From Torymus aiolomorphi (Eukaryota > Arthropoda > Insecta > Hymenoptera > Torymidae): a DNA stretch of 64,000 nucleotides. Positions 21,104-32,219 of the stretch are shown here, one piece after another (within the stretch, counting starts at the first letter, position 1; each line of letters opens with the position of its first letter). Made by a program: the position numbers and the translations under genes. Under the pieces are notes generated by a model, which searched no databases, was not told the origin of the DNA, and was given only the letters and a program-made list of their open reading frames with translations. The DNA lies in contig CM070875.1 in NCBI GenBank assembly GCA_036365515.1, positions 87,996,128 through 88,060,127 on the forward strand. The letters are read 5' to 3'.

Positions 21104-22534
21104 GTTAAAATATTACAAAACAAATTATTGGAACAGGCAAAAGGCAAGAAAAAAAGGACAGTAGCCTTTAAAGACGAAGCGAAAGAATATGGCGATAACC
21201 ATCAGGAGCCTGATGTTTCAAAGGAAGTATTTGATGAGTTAGTCCGTAATCATTTTCAACAGTTAGAAACGGACAGAGACAATCGAGATGAAATTGAAAG
21301 AAATACGATTAAACAAAACGAATCTGATGAGTGGTATGAAAAACGACGAAATCTGTTGACAGCGTCTAAATTTGGTATAATATGCAAATTACAAGATTCA
21401 ACATCCTGTGCAGGGGCTGTTACTAGTATATTATACCCCATCCCATTAGATTTACCGCAGCTACAGTATGGCCATGACAAGGAGAAAGTTGCTATTCCTC
21501 TAGTAGAAAAGAAAATGAAGGTAAAAATCGAACCAGCAGGTTTATTAATCGACATTGAAAAACCATACTTGGGTGCAAGTTTAGATGGAAAAATAGGGAA
21601 AGATGGAATGATTGAAATAAAATCGCCATATACTGCCCGAGACATGACACCCTTACAAGCAATTGAACAAATTAAGCATGTTAGAGATATTTTTCAACCA
21701 ACAAATGTAAAAAAATTAAACAGAAATCATTCATATTACTATCAAGTTCAAGGATGTCTCCATGTCAGTCAAAGGAAGTATTGCTTGTTCGTTCTATATA
21801 CTCCAAAAGGCATTCTTATTGTAAGAGAAGAGTATGACTGACAATTTTGGGAGATAAAAATGGAACCCAAGTTAACAAGATTTTATATGGAATGTCTATT
21901 ACCGGAAATTGTTGATAGTCGCGTACGTAGAAACATGCCTATCAAAGATCCCGTTTATATTCAAAAAGCTAAAAATGAAAAATACATTCGAGCTGCAGCT
22001 CGAATTGCTAAAAATGAATTAGAAAAGAATAACAATATCAAACAGGTGGTACAGAAAACAAAATCTGAGCCGAAGAAAATCGATTTGACTGTTATTGAGA
22101 ATGAAAATATGTACGAACCATACTATAGCGATTATGTAGAAGAAACTCATGGTAAAGTGGATTTCAAGTCTTCTCAATCTACAATAAAGAAGAACTCCAT
22201 AATTACTAAAATGAGAAAGCAGTTGCAAAAAATGTCTGCTATTGGATTCCGGAAAAGAAATAATATGGATCAAATTTCTAACCTGAACATTAAAAAATCC
22301 AAAAAAATTTCTAACGGTCCACATTCGGCTTTAAGTTCTGAAGAATGTCAAGAAGCACTTGATGTATGTAATTCATCAATAAATATTAACCAAGTCATTT
22401 CCAATATAATGGCAATTGATGACTTTTTACTTGACGATGTTATAGAAACATTTATGAAAATAGTTCGACGACATTTACGTGACTTTGAAATTCATGTCGT
22501 ACAGCATTTTGTATATATAAAGTTACTGAACTGA
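21104..22534 (+). pseudogene. Transposon B: YqaJ-type PD-(D/E)XK nuclease, same frame as transposase
   Basis: The frame continues directly from the transposase after one TAA. It has RRNLLTASKFG, YGHDKEKVAI, LGASLDGKIGKDGMIEIKSP (Asp plus Glu-x-Lys, the metal site of the lambda-exonuclease/YqaJ fold) and YYYQVQGCLHVSQRKYCLFV, the standard order for YqaJ recombinase domains. An in-frame TGA at 21839 interrupts it just before QFWEIKMEPKLTRFYMECLL, the conserved tail of the family; a Lys-rich linker follows to a stop at 22534. Members degrade or resect DNA ends. Two stops in one otherwise open frame of about 1,110 codons suggest that transposase and nuclease were one protein, or were read through. 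Confidence 0.8.
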
Positions 22535-22914
22535 AACCTACAAGTAAATTAAAACATATACAAATAGTGGGAGGTAACCAATTTCAACATTGGATATGTG
22601 TATTTTTTAATGGATGCGATTTGTTTATTTACGATAGTCTTAATCGTTCAGAATACGACTTTCTGCATGAACAAGAAAAACAATATTTACGAACACGGTA
22701 TGACTACGTTAATTCAGATAATATTATATTCGTTCCAGTCACCAGACAACCAGATTCCGTTAGTTGTGGTGTTTATGCAGCTGCGTTTGTTACCGAACTA
22801 GCTTTTGGTACTGATCCTTCGATGGTAAATTATTCTCTAAATGCTTCTCTAATGAGACAACACTTAGTTAAGATAATAAGCGAACGTACATTGCAACGTT
22901 TTCCTCGAGCATGA
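22515..22914 (+). pseudogene. Transposon B: Ulp1/C48-type cysteine protease domain, shifted frame
   Basis: Coding continues after a one-base shift in a TATATA stretch near 22515: VTELKPTSK, then IQIVGGNQFQHWICVFF (catalytic His followed by Trp), DLFIYDSLNR (Asp) and RQPDSVSCGVYAAAF (oxyanion Gln and catalytic Cys). This His-Asp-Gln-Cys order is the Ulp1/SENP signature of SUMO-type peptidases. It ends at a TGA at 22912-22914 after about 115-130 residues, shorter than cellular enzymes but keeping the whole active site. C48 domains recur in several DNA transposon groups; the role may be polyprotein processing or deSUMOylation, both inference. Confidence 0.75.
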
Positions 22915-22929
22915 GATATATTATTATGG

Positions 22930-23910
22930 CATGTTTTTCATATAACTTTTTTTTACAGCATGAAGTTTTTCAATTACTTTTCTGTAAATATTAAGTACCA
23001 TTAACATAATGATATAAGCATTAATTAATTTTTTTACTAAAGTAGAAATGTAAGTAGCCTGCCTTTTGCAGGGGTGGAGGAGGGTTTTTCTATTAAAATC
23101 ATGCATGATAATCATAATATAACAATCACATTTTACCGTGACATATCACCACAAATAATATGCCAAACCACTTATGCTTTCCTATGTTGTCCGGAAATGA
23201 ATCGTTTAACTTGATTACTGCATGCAAAACATAAAAAAATATGAACAAAAAATAATACTAAAAGAACTTCACAGATATTCATTATGGCAATCATACTATA
23301 TCTGTATGTGTAAGAAGAAGCCTGTCTAGTACAGGGGTGGAGGAGGGTTTTTATATTCAAATAATAAAAATTAATTAAAAACTTGTTATCCTAATCGAAA
23401 ATACTATTATTTTATTTAACAATCACATTTCATCATAGCAAGATGGGACTATGTTAAATATGATGTCAGATAATTTGTATTTTCTTATGTTGTCTTAAAA
23501 TGCATGACTTTACTCACTTACTTATTGCCGCATAAACCAGAAAATATGAACGATAAACACAATACTAAAATAACTCCATTGATATGCATGATAGAATTTA
23601 TATACTGCTATATAAAAATGGAGACAGGTACTGCCTTAAAAAAATTTTGAAATTTTAAATTTTATTCCATAAATTTACGTTACTAATAGAAATGGATTCA
23701 TTTGGTGTCGTCGACCACTTCCAGGGAATTCAAATATTACTTTTTTAAGCATCGATAACTTAATTAGGTAAGATATACTATCTACGTTTTTTATGTAAAA
23801 TGATAAAAATGTTTACTTGTTTTTATTATATGTTATAGGTGTGAGCAGGAGCCTACAATTATATTCATCAGTATTCCAGCATAAGTAACTGTTTTATATC
23901 AACAGTATAT
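22930..23910. repeat. Diverged ~270-bp tandem repeat downstream of transposon B
   Basis: The motif CAGGGGTGGAGGAGGGTTTTT preceded by a small hairpin occurs near 23067 and 23331, about 265 bp apart, each followed by AACAATCACATTT. Weaker third and fourth units (AATATGAACGATAAACACAATACTAAA; GTGTGAGCAGGAGCC) extend to about 23.9 kb. Possible 3' region of transposon B. Confidence 0.55.
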
Positions 23911-24560
23911 TGAGAAGGTAGCCGATACAACCTTGATTTAGTGTATGCTTTTTAAAAATATTATTTTACACTATACTTATGTTTATCCAATATGGATTTG
24001 TAGCCTGCATCAAGTTAAAAATGAACGGCGGTTATTAAATTAAAAGTTGAGGAATTTACATTTTTACTTACACAACATCAATTAACATTGATATTACGTA
24101 TACGATCAACTCATTTACAAAATTTTTAATAATATAATGTATTTTTGAACATTATGACATTGTATGTTTTCATTTCATTATTGATTACCAAGTTCTAAAG
24201 ATGGTTTAAAAAAATATACTATCAACGTCAGTCATCAGTCTCTTGTTGAGATACTTATAATGCTAAAAAAATACCTTATATTCTTATTAGTATTCGAAAT
24301 GACTTCAAAGAATAATTAATATCAATCTTAAATCATCTTATTGAAGAAAAAATTGAATACTTTGAACTGGATATCCTTCAAACACAAATACTTCATTTAA
24401 CTACACGGATAGAATTTTTCAGGAAAAGTTACTGTAAAATTCACGGCAATCAGAGAACAACCGAATTGCCTGGCAGTTTTTATTGATATCACGGTAATTT
24501 TTACTAACCTTCCTTACAAATTTTACTCTAAATTCATAGAAACTTTCCAACCGAAAAATA
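23911..24560. other. AT-rich interval, nothing identified
   Basis: No frame, repeat or RNA gene that I can support. Confidence 0.5.
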
Positions 24561-24569
24561 ACTATATAG

Positions 24570-25500
24570 GGTATTGAAAATCGAACATTGCTGAAATGAT
24601 ACTAAATGATTACCATAGCAACTTACAAATAGTAAAACTTGAAAGGTCAGTATAAATTCAAATGCTAATTATAAAGTTATTTGTCTTATACGCTCTGCGT
24701 TTCTTGCGCCGACCGTATCGCTGCACAGAAAAAAATATTGAACTGCCAAGGTACATACAACTTGTTCGGAAAATGTATGGGTCTGTAAATATAATCCTGT
24801 AGAGCGCAAAATTCTAAGACAAAAGTTCCTTTACTATTTTTTCATATGACTAGTATTTTTTTAGTAACTGATGTGTTTAAATTCTTTGTTTTTAATAGAA
24901 AATGTATAGCTATGTTTATAAGATGATATCTATAGATATACAATTCCTATTAAAAACAAACAATTTAAACACATCAGTTACTAGAAAAGTACTAGTCATA
25001 TGAAAAAATGGTAAAGGAACTTTTTTCTGAGAATTTTGCGCTCTACAGGATTATGTTCACAGACGCATACATTTTCCGAACAAGTTGTATATACTCTCTG
25101 ACCCAATGAGGTACAAGCGTTATACCCAGCACAGCTTAGTGGTGGTACTGCGATAGTACAGCTATGGCGCTGTACTGTTACAGTCTAGCGCTTGACGCGT
25201 CTCGTTCCGGCGTTGGGACTCTGGGAGGACTAAAGCCGTACCGAGACCCGTCAAGCGCTAGACTGTAGCAGTACAGCGCGTTGCTGTACTGTCGCAGTAC
25301 CATCTTCGAGCTGTGCTGGGTATACACTGAGCTAATACAGTACAGTGATTATTTGTACTGTTACAGCCCCAAACTGTTGTACTCTCTTGGCTCCAAATTT
25401 TTTTCTGTGTGCCACGTTCTAGAGCCTTATACAGAGGCTGCAGACGCTCGCTCGCTCGGCTGCTGCAGCCCCCGTAGAACGTTCCAACGCTAAAACTTAC
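24570..25500. repeat. Interspersed repeat R3, copy 1, split by a nested insertion
   Basis: 24570-24725 (GTATTGAAAATCGAACATTG, AAAGTTATTTGTCTTA, GACCGTATCGCTG) and 25410-25500 (CACGTTCTAGAGCC, GAGGCTGCAGACGCTCGCTCG) together match the continuous copy at 25728-25960. The match is broken by an insertion at about 24726-25409. Confidence 0.75.
24726..25409. mobile_element. Nested insertion with CACAGAAAAAAAT ends and two internal palindromes
   Basis: Starts CACAGAAAAAAATATTG and ends with AAATTTTTTTCTGTG (inverted). It holds two separate foldback units: 24753-25092 (arms of about 150 bp: TACAACTTGTTCGGAAAATGTATG, TGTAGAGCGCAAAATTCT, TCCTTTACNATTTTTTCATATGACTAGTA) and 25121-25324 (TATACCCAGCACAGCT and AGCTGTGCTGGGTATA; TCTAGCGCTTGACG). 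The continuous copy near 25865 acts as the empty site and suggests a 2-bp TG duplication. Confidence 0.75.
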
Positions 25501-25727
25501 TCATTGTATGATCTTGCCTATGGACATTGTTGTCTAGTAATATGTACAAGTAACCGTCACTGAACAATTACGCTAATGTAGAAATTTTCATAACTCTCAC
25601 TTCGAGTTGTAAATAGAGAAAAAATGACTTTATACAACTCTAACCGCAAAATCATAACTTTAATATGATTATTCGGCTCTCGTATATGACACTGGTATCA
25701 CCACACCCGTATCATAATGTACTAATA

Positions 25728-25965
25728 GAGTATTGAAAATCGAACATTGGTGAATAATGGTACTTCATTTTTTGCATATAGCAATACAAAATTCACAAAA
25801 AAAAAGTCAGTATAAATTCAAAGGCCGAGAATAAAGTTATTTGTCTTATGCGCTATGCGTTTCTTACGCTGACCGTATCGCTGCTACGTTCTATAGAGCC
25901 TACAGAGGCTGCAGCCGCTCGCTCGCTCGGCGGCTGCAGCCCCTGTCGGCTATAGAGCGCTGCCG
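25728..25965. repeat. Interspersed repeat R3, copy 2 (uninterrupted)
   Basis: Matches copy 1 on both sides of its insertion. It ends in a GC-rich hairpin, GGCTGCAGCCGCTCGCTCG followed by CGGCTGCAGCC. Confidence 0.7.
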
Positions 25966-26348
25966 TCGCGAGAACCTTACTCGCAGCACAAGCTTCTTCC
26001 AATGGACTTTTGGTGTAGTACTTAATAAATACAATTACATGACAATAAACTATTGTACGACACTAACAATTTTCAAAAATTTACTCGACAAGTGGAAAAT
26101 ACGGAAAAAATCACAACACAGCATTGGAAATCCAACCTCGCGAAGTAAACTTCAAAGTTCATTTTCGAGTAATAGTATACCAATGGTACAAATTGAGTAA
26201 AGTGAGCTTTTTCAAGATCGACTATGAATAAGCACACGGAGAAACAGAAACTTTACTCTAAATTTGAGTAGATTAATTTAGTATTCTGCTAATCATGCCA
26301 AAATCCATTAAGGACCTAAGCCCTTTTAATGTTGTTACATAAATAAAT

Positions 26349-26789
26349 AAATATTCGTAATTACTTATTACCCAACTAAACGTTTAGTTATTGCGTAGGG
26401 CCATCGCTATATACCCATTGCAGGGAAGAGTCACGATCGTATCCCGCCAGAAAAGTGCGATGTGAGCGGGCGAGGCTACGGGAGTCGCGCCCGTCCCGCA
26501 GCGCCGGACGGGAGCGACTCCCGTAGAGTAGCGGCGCGCTATACGTCTCGTCTGCCGTGATGGAAGTAAATACCATTGACCCTTATGATAACGAGGATAG
26601 TTTTCATCGAACCAGATGTTGCTTATAATTATATTTCAATTTCTAATTTTTGTCTGAGAAATTCTATTCAGAGGAATTTTTGGTTATTGACGAGCATCCG
26701 TAATATACGATGATGAACTTGTATTGCACAAGGCAGCTCTATCGACATATTTCCTTTCTTTCGTACATTTATCTAAATATTTCCTTTCT
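26349..26789. repeat. Isolated partial unit of the 549-bp repeat
   Basis: About 440 bp, from AAATATTCGTAATTACTTA to ATTTCCTTTCTTA, match the array at 7.9-12.0 kb almost perfectly, including the intact 51-nt hairpin. Neither Helentron-like end is present; a few bases differ just before the shared GCGTAGGGCC. Confidence 0.9.
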
Positions 26790-26984
26790 TATTATTTCCT
26801 GATTTCCTGATTTAAAATGTATTACCGGAATTAGTAAAAGTCTCATCAATAAATAAATAATAACTACCTTATATTATTTATTGTTATAAAACCATATATA
26901 GTTTATTTAAATTTTATGACGTAAGCTTTGTGAAATTTTTTCAGTTGAATAATATACATTATTTAACAATAGTAAATTCATTTC

Positions 26985-28346
26985 TGTTTGGGAATTCAGT
27001 AATTTGAATTCCCGCGGTTATGCTCAGCTCGGTACGACTCACGGCGCTGCCACGGCGCGGCAGCACCTCGCGGCCTCTCGGTGGAACAGCCGAGACACTA
27101 CACTGATTCACAAGGTGAATTCGCGCTTTTTCGGTCTCTCTCGCTCTCTCACATGCAAATGTGAGAGAGATTGTGATTTGATTCGCGAAGTGAATCGTGA
27201 AGGCCAAGAAGACGGAAGTGCTCACTCTTTGTAAAACTCAGTCTGCGGCTGCTACTAAAACGGCAGCAGTTCTCACCCCGACCCGGTATAGTCTACAGTG
27301 TGCTCGCTGCGAGGCTGCATGGTGACTAGTATGGTGCCTCATACTCGGACTCTCGTCTCATTCAGCGGATCATCTCACACGGCAGCTCCTCATACATAGA
27401 GGCAATTTCTCACACGGCATCTACTCATACAAAGCGGCTCACTGTTCGGTAGTGAAGCGTGCTCGACACGAGGCCGCTCTCTCTCACTCTCTCAATGTAC
27501 ATACGGCGTGCTCGCAACGAGGCCGCATGGACTTTTACACGGCATACTCTCAGTCAGCTGTATCTCTCAAACGGAACTTCTCTTACGGCAGTGCTTTCAT
27601 ACGGCAGTGCTTCTCACACGGCAGCTTCTGACATGGCATAATCTCACCGGCTCGCTGCCTCTAGCTAGCCATGAGGCAACCACTCTCGGTAACCGTTACG
27701 CAAGACTCTTGGCGGTGCTCAACTGGCTTTTACCAACTCTCCTGTTTCACTGGCTCCTCTCACTGGCTACAACTCTTCTCACTGGGTACAACTCTTCTCG
27801 CTTGCTATAACTCATCTGCGGTTACAACTCAATTGGCTTCATCTCTATGGACTGTGTGATTCAACCGGCTTCCTCATTCTTCTCCAAATTAATATAATTT
27901 CTATGAAGCTAAGGTAAACTCACACACACACCTATACACAGCCATTTTGATGACTCAAGCAAGCAGTAATCTCATATGAAGTACTCTGCACATATAATTC
28001 TTGTCAAGTCTCAACCACAAGAAATCAATAACATTCATTGTGTGTATTTATGCTAGCAGTAAACTCAACGGAATTTACTAATTCAAACTCAGCAATTCTC
28101 TGAAATCTAACTCACACAGAAACACTCAAACATAATCTTTGTAACACTCATACACTCAAACATAAACTTGTAACACTCAGATACTCAACCAAGCTTTTGT
28201 AATATTCAACCAATTTATGTAATAGAGTTAAGTTTATAGACAGTTTTATAACATACTGAAATTTAATTTATTAAAGTGTTTGGCTCTCAATTTATTTGTA
28301 AACACCCACAGCATGTCCTCATTAAAAATTATGGCATTCTCAAACA
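26985..28346 (+). repeat. 5' LTR, 1362 bp
   Basis: Runs from TGTTTGGGAATTC to ATTCTCAAACA. It contains about 170 bp (roughly 27156-27328) that the 3' LTR lacks, between AACATGCAAAT-like and ATGGTGCCTCATACT landmarks. It includes quasi-repeats of CACACGGCA and ACAACTCTTCTCACTGG. By hand I count about 39 CTCA and about two TGAG. Confidence 0.9.
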
Positions 28347-28349
28347 TTT

Positions 28350-28367
28350 TGGTCCTTCGAGCCGGAT
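28350..28367 (+). other. Primer-binding site, tRNA-Tyr
   Basis: TGGTCCTTCGAGCCGGAT lies three bases after the LTR and is complementary to the 3' end of animal tRNA-Tyr including CCA (acceptor strand TCGAAGGA). Confidence 0.85.
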
Positions 28368-31300
28368 TAAACATGCTGTGGTGTGTATTAGAGCCAGTGA
28401 ACTTTACTCATTATTAAACTGTTTTCATGCATTGGATCCACGTCGGAAAAACTCGAGAGGATGCTGGGGCCAAGGAGATGGATGTGATTCTCACCAGTGA
28501 CTTGGGCACGCTCAATATTCAAACGGACAACCTCAAGGAAGGAACGGACAAACTCTTACTACATGAGGATGTACATATGCACACACCTGTGTCGGTGTAC
28601 AAATTCATCACTGCCTTGGCAGCTTACTCAGCAAGATGCTTCACCGGACTACTACAAGAACATCTCAGTCGAATTGATACATTGAATGTGCATTACTCAT
28701 CTCTCTTGCACCTATTGGAAATAATCTCAAGTAATATCATTTTGTTGTGGCGGTCACAATAGTCAACAGATGTATCGAGATGAAGAGATGCAACTACACT
28801 GCTGTGCTTCAGAGGATGGATTTGTGCATCAATAACTGCATATTACACATAGGTATAAGACCATGGAATTTTCACTCAAGATGGATCACGTGGAAAAAAT
28901 CAATCAAAAATTGGATTTCGGCGCAATCACTCACACTCAAGGTCAACTCAGATGCAACACTCACTTACTTAATGTTCATTACTTGCAACTGCATTGGAAT
29001 GATACGACACACCGGTAACATCTCATAAACTTGGATCATGAGTCTATTTAATATCAGAATTATGATTTATCTCAAAAGATGCTATTCGAAGACTCAACGC
29101 TCCACGGCAACGCTTATCTATCCCAATGATTGGAATTGGAGGTACGCAATCAACTCACACATTAGGAAAGGTTCAAACAGACTTACAGCCCATCCACAAA
29201 ATCTCAAGATCCTACCATTTTGTAAACCTCAACCTGTGGATGTACTCATTGGTGCTGAATGCTATGATCAAATTATCAATCTAACCTCATCTAGAGCAGT
29301 GTGATAGAACCTATCGCAGAATCATCAATTTTGGCTGGGCATTACTCAAACAATTCAAATCATCTGTTCAATGGAAATCAATACATCAAGATCGGATTGG
29401 ACTTAACGCAGAAGAATTAAGGAAATTACTCACACGCTTCTGGGTTAAGAAGAACCACTCTCAATAACTAGAGGAAAACTCAAGAAGAAAGAATCATTGT
29501 GTAAGCAGCACATTGTTCACACAATGAAACCATCAAGTAAGGTTATCTCAAACATCGGCTGATGCACTGAACAACTCATTTGGCAAAGCTCAAGCGTACC
29601 TCAAGCAGTTACTGTCAATTTCACTCATGACAGCATCTATAAAAAATGGTACTACTCATTTCATGGATAAATAAACCGGACCAACTCACACACGTCGGTC
29701 AGCAAACTCACAAGGTCCATGCAGTTATCAGGATTCTGCACGGCGGGCGGCTATCCATGAGCCAAATTGTAAATTCAATTTGTCGATGTTTCTCAAGGAA
29801 TTCCTCACCAGCAACTCAATTTATAGATTATGATGATTGCGTCACCAGATTACTCAAATTATAACGGATTTCACTTCGAATAAATTCAAATCAGAATTAT
29901 ATTGCCGCTCACTCAAGAAAAATTCACAACCGGATAACTCTTTCTCAAAACTCACCACTACTCGATCCCGCATGGACAATCTCATCGGTGGATATTCTTT
30001 CAAATTCTCCTACAAGAGCTGTGGCTACTCAAGTACTCATGGGACAAACAAGTTCAACTCAATTGCGAAGAATGGCTGCACCTTCGCGAAGATTTCACTC
30101 AACTGGATTCGGGTCTCAAAACTAATGGCTTTTCGAATGCTTCGCAACAGGCAACAGCTACATCACTCAATATTATATCCACATTTCTCACGATTGGATT
30201 ATTATTTATAGTCTCATCAAGACGGAAGGCAACACTCAACACAGACTCCATATCAAGGTTGGAGTTCAGAGCGGCAAGGTTTACTCAAGGTATGTTTGGA
30301 CAAAGTTCAACTGCCAAGCGCTGATGTTCATTTATGGACAGATCAGAATATGGTATGCACACTCATAATCTCACGTGCCTCACGATGGAAAGAATCTGTT
30401 GGAACGAGGGTAACACTCAGTCAAGGAATAGTTCCAACAACCAAGGGAAGACAATCATCATGGACATCTCAAGCTGACTCACAAAAGGGGAACACTTTCC
30501 AGAAAGAGGCAAAGGTCACACTCACTGCAGCCACATCACATAAGGAAATTTCATGGGATCTCGTCAATACACACTCATTACTCATTAGATTACTCAAAAT
30601 TACTGGCTAGCGAATGCTAGCTGGTGATCATTCCAAGGCAAACGGCAAAGTTCAACAAAGACGAGATTCACAGCTGATATAATCAGCAAAGAAAAAATCT
30701 TCTGGATCAAGAAAACTCAGCAAGTTCGTTTTCAATACTGAACTCAATATGCTGAAATATCTCAAGTCCCACGGATTCATCTACTCAATATATTGACTGT
30801 ATAGACTCAGATGGAATCATCATGGTAGGAGATCGGTTTTACAAAACTCAACTGGAATATCACTCAACATCCAGTAACATTATTACGGTGCAGTCACTCA
30901 TCACTGATCATTCGGAATTCTCACATACCAATATTTCTCGGTGGCACCGAGAAAACTCACTCTGCACACATCAGGCAGGAAATTTGGATTATTGGAAGCA
31001 GAGTTCCGGCCAAGTTATTTACTCAAGATTCTGTAACTTGTGCAAGGTATCGGACTCATCGGACTCAGCAACTCATGGGGCAACTATCCAGTGCACTGGA
31101 ACACCCCATCACAACCCTTCACTCACACTGGGATCAATTTAGCAGGACCACTCATCAACTCATCGAAGGGACGTGAATCCAAAAACATACAAGTGCTGGA
31201 TTTGTATTTGTGCGCTCTCTCTCACAGCATTGTCATCAGCTGTTCATCTATACATGGTCACTGGCTACTCATCCGAATGGTATCAATACGGCATACATAT

Positions 31301-32190
31301 GGTTTATTTCAAACGGAGAATTACCTTCGCAACATTCTCTACAACAAACTCAACTTGGTACAACTCACATCAATGATGGCACTCCATGGATACTCAACCC
31401 ACCTGCAGCATTTCGTATAATGTAAGTGGAAAGCAGTGGTGAATTCAATAATATTTCATCGCTAACAGACCATGGACAACATTATTCTCAAATTGGAATT
31501 TCATCATCCTTGCTGACTCAATTGAAGGTTTGCTCAACTCAAAGCTCACTTTGGCTTTGTTCTCATCATCAAGGTATTAAACTCAATGTTTCACTTGGGT
31601 TCTAACTGTCAATGCATTTCAGCTGTCCAGTTGGGAAACTCCTTCATGGATGACTCAGTAACTCTGGCAGCAAGTCTTCTCAACAACGGTCTTCATCAAC
31701 ATCAAGAAGGCATCACTCATCTTACGAAACCAAGTGGAATTCATGGTACTCAATACGGATAATCCTCACATAGTATATGGCTACTCTCAGAAGATGCAGG
31801 ACTACATCATCAAGGAACTTTCTCATCGGCAAGGCATTGAACTCAGTGCCTGAACCAAGCTTACTCACCTTCAAGGAATCAAGGCTTTCCAAATGGCAAC
31901 TCATTCAACGGATCACTCAGCAATTTTGGAAGCATTGGTCAACTCAATACCTTCAACGGCTTCAATCAATTTCAAAATGGCATCATCCCTCTCATGAGAT
32001 AAAAGTGGGTTCCATGGTACTACTCACGGATGAACACTCACCCCCAAGCAAATGGCCACTCGCAAGAATCACTCAACTTCACCCTGGAACTGACAATCTC
32101 ACCAGAGTTGTAACAATAAAGACGGCCACCACTCAACTCACCCGCCCAATTGCAAAACTCGCCATCTTGCCAGTGCCAATCGGAATTTAA
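28368..32190 (+). pseudogene. Degenerate gag-pol of the LTR element
   Basis: Recognisable remnants in order: protease-like VDVLIGAECYDQII (about 29238-29280); a pre-RT segment LRKLLTRFW (about 29418-29445); RT active-site box DYDDCVT (29826-29846); RNase H/connection VHLWTDQNMVC and RWKESVGTRV (about 30325-30410); integrase core GINLAGPL (about 31128) continued in another frame as TYKCWICI; and an intact integrase tail with LTRVVTIKTATTQLTRPIAKL (about 32095-32165), ending at 32190. The gag region, about 28.4-29.2 kb, is not recognisable. This order is that of BEL/Pao elements. Frames are broken many times, often near CTCA tetranucleotides. No functional polyprotein can be produced. Confidence 0.75.
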
Positions 32191-32204
32191 ATCAACCTGG
32201 CGGT

Positions 32205-32219
32205 TGATGGCGGGCGGAA
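32205..32219 (+). other. Polypurine tract of LTR element
   Basis: The G-rich GATGGCGGGCGGAA directly precedes the 3' LTR, the usual place and composition for the plus-strand primer. Confidence 0.6.

Noticed and set aside
21839..21841. TGA as selenocysteine or readthrough codon in the nuclease of transposon B
   Set aside because: No supporting element is visible, and a TAA and a frameshift occur in the same unit, so ordinary decay is likelier. Readthrough was not excluded.
27459..27859. Small overlapping frames duplicated at 32524-32924
   Set aside because: They lie wholly inside the two LTRs and are duplicated only because the LTRs are.
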